Positions 7,556 to 7,740 of a stretch of 7,740 nucleotides of DNA are shown piece after piece. The DNA is taken from assembly GCA_017452215.1 (NCBI GenBank), contig JAFTMU010000350.1:1-7740 (forward strand), given 5' to 3'. The position numbers were made by a program, and so were the translations under genes. Below the pieces are notes generated by a model. It searched no databases and was not told the origin of the DNA. It worked only from the letters and a program-made list of their open reading frames with translations. This stretch comes from Clostridia bacterium (GTDB lineage Bacteria; Bacillota; Clostridia; Oscillospirales; CAG-272). How positions within the stretch are numbered: position 1 is the stretch's first letter; every line of letters begins with the position of its first letter.

Positions 7556-7596
7556 AAGGGGCTGTCTCAAATTTGCAATTTGAGACAGCCCCTTTT
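7556..7596. terminator. Long perfect hairpin, GGGGCTGTCTC family
   Basis: An uninterrupted 18-bp stem (7556-7573 with 7577-7594) closes a TGC loop, and TTTT ends at 7596. The T run favours + strand termination. On the minus strand, where it lies 12 bases beyond the GAPDH stop, only TT follows. Its stem core is identical to that of the hairpin after E1 for 11 bases (GGGGCTGTCTC). Confidence 0.75.
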
Positions 7597-7607
7597 CATT
7601 ATTTTAA

Positions 7608-7740
7608 TTATTGCAGCTCTGCAAAGTACTTAATGGTGCGAACCATCTGGCGGGGGTAGGAGTTCTCGGTGCCGTACCAAGAAACTACCTGTACCTGTTA
7701 GGTGTCGTCATCGATCTTTGCAACCATGGTCTGGGTTGCA
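7608..7740 (-). pseudogene. gap: C-terminal end of glyceraldehyde-3-phosphate dehydrogenase with an in-frame stop
   Basis: Read on the minus strand from the right edge, the frame gives ATQTMVAKIDDDT, then TAA (complement of 7698-7700), then QVQVVSWYGTENSYPRQ and MVRTIKYFAELQ, ending at TAA (complement of 7608-7610). The last two pieces match the conserved C-terminus of GAPDH, the glycolytic enzyme that oxidises glyceraldehyde 3-phosphate with NAD+ and phosphate (usual clostridial form VVSWYDNE-SY-Q-VRT--YFA). The stop would remove the last 29 residues, including the conserved WY strand. The usual WYDNE reads WYGTE here. Most of the gene lies beyond the right edge. Whether this is a decayed copy or a sequence error at an assembly edge is not decidable here. 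The family call is firm; the pseudogene status is tentative. Confidence 0.75.

Larger units (their letters stand above)
7391..7592. repeat. 202-bp segment bounded by imperfect terminal inverted repeats
   Basis: The left end GGGGGTGTCTCAAAT (7391-7405) matches the reverse complement of the right end (7578-7592, GGGGCTGTCTCAAAT) at 14 of 15 positions. The inside is non-coding by eye, with two further hairpins. This fits a miniature non-autonomous element, but no target-site duplication is evident (flanks AAAAGA and TTTTCA). It may instead be two related terminators that happen to sit back to back. Whether it is repeated elsewhere in the genome cannot be seen here. Confidence 0.35.

Noticed and set aside
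7360..7659. Small open frames in the intergenic region (minus 7360-7557; plus 7217-7480 and 7417-7659)
   Set aside because: They cross several hairpins, have no good ribosome binding sites and overlap neighbouring genes; their products show no recognisable motif.
1..7740. CRISPR array, defence system, prophage or transposase
   Set aside because: No regularly spaced direct repeats and no nuclease, integrase or transposase-like products were seen on either strand.

Overview
The window reads as a chromosomal segment of a low-GC Gram-positive anaerobe, most likely an uncultured gut-type member of the Clostridia. The basis is indirect: strong GGAGG-type ribosome binding sites, a sigma-A-like promoter, a Gram-positive-style lipoprotein, a GAPDH tail of clostridial type, and codon usage rich in AAG, TCC, CCC and ATC. 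Species cannot be assigned from the sequence alone.

Positions 1-5662 form a co-directional 2-oxo acid dehydrogenase gene cluster. In order it holds the 3' part of the E2 acyltransferase (cut by the left edge), E3 dihydrolipoamide dehydrogenase, an 824-residue E1 in which alpha and beta halves are fused in one polypeptide, and a lipoate-protein ligase. E2, E3 and E1 are 15 and 36 bases apart, each with a clear Shine-Dalgarno sequence, so they look like one transcript. A perfect 14-bp hairpin with a poor T tract separates E1 from the ligase, which has no visible promoter of its own. It probably depends on read-through. Together the genes encode oxidative decarboxylation of a 2-oxo acid (probably pyruvate; branched-chain acids or acetoin not excluded) to an acyl-CoA plus NADH, and the ligase that attaches the lipoyl cofactor to E2.

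Positions 5663-7307 hold an independent unit. A near-consensus promoter with extended -10 (5705-5733) drives a 508-residue secreted lipoprotein of unknown function, which ends in its own hairpin (7325-7369).

Positions 7308-7607 (300 bases) contain no convincing gene but are dense in secondary structure: five hairpins, at least three with terminator character. Positions 7391-7592 are bounded by 15-base imperfect terminal inverted repeats. These share their core (GGGG-TGTCTC) with the hairpin after E1. This may be a family of related terminators or a small non-autonomous mobile or repeat element.

Positions 7608-7740, minus strand, carry the extreme C-terminus of glyceraldehyde-3-phosphate dehydrogenase, converging on the lipoprotein gene and interrupted by an in-frame TAA. 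It is either a decaying copy or a sequence error near an assembly edge.

No CRISPR array, tRNA, rRNA, transposase or phage gene was seen. Most of the window is ordinary metabolism. The points worth a second look are the enlarged fused E1, the orphan lipoprotein, the repeated hairpin family and the broken GAPDH tail.
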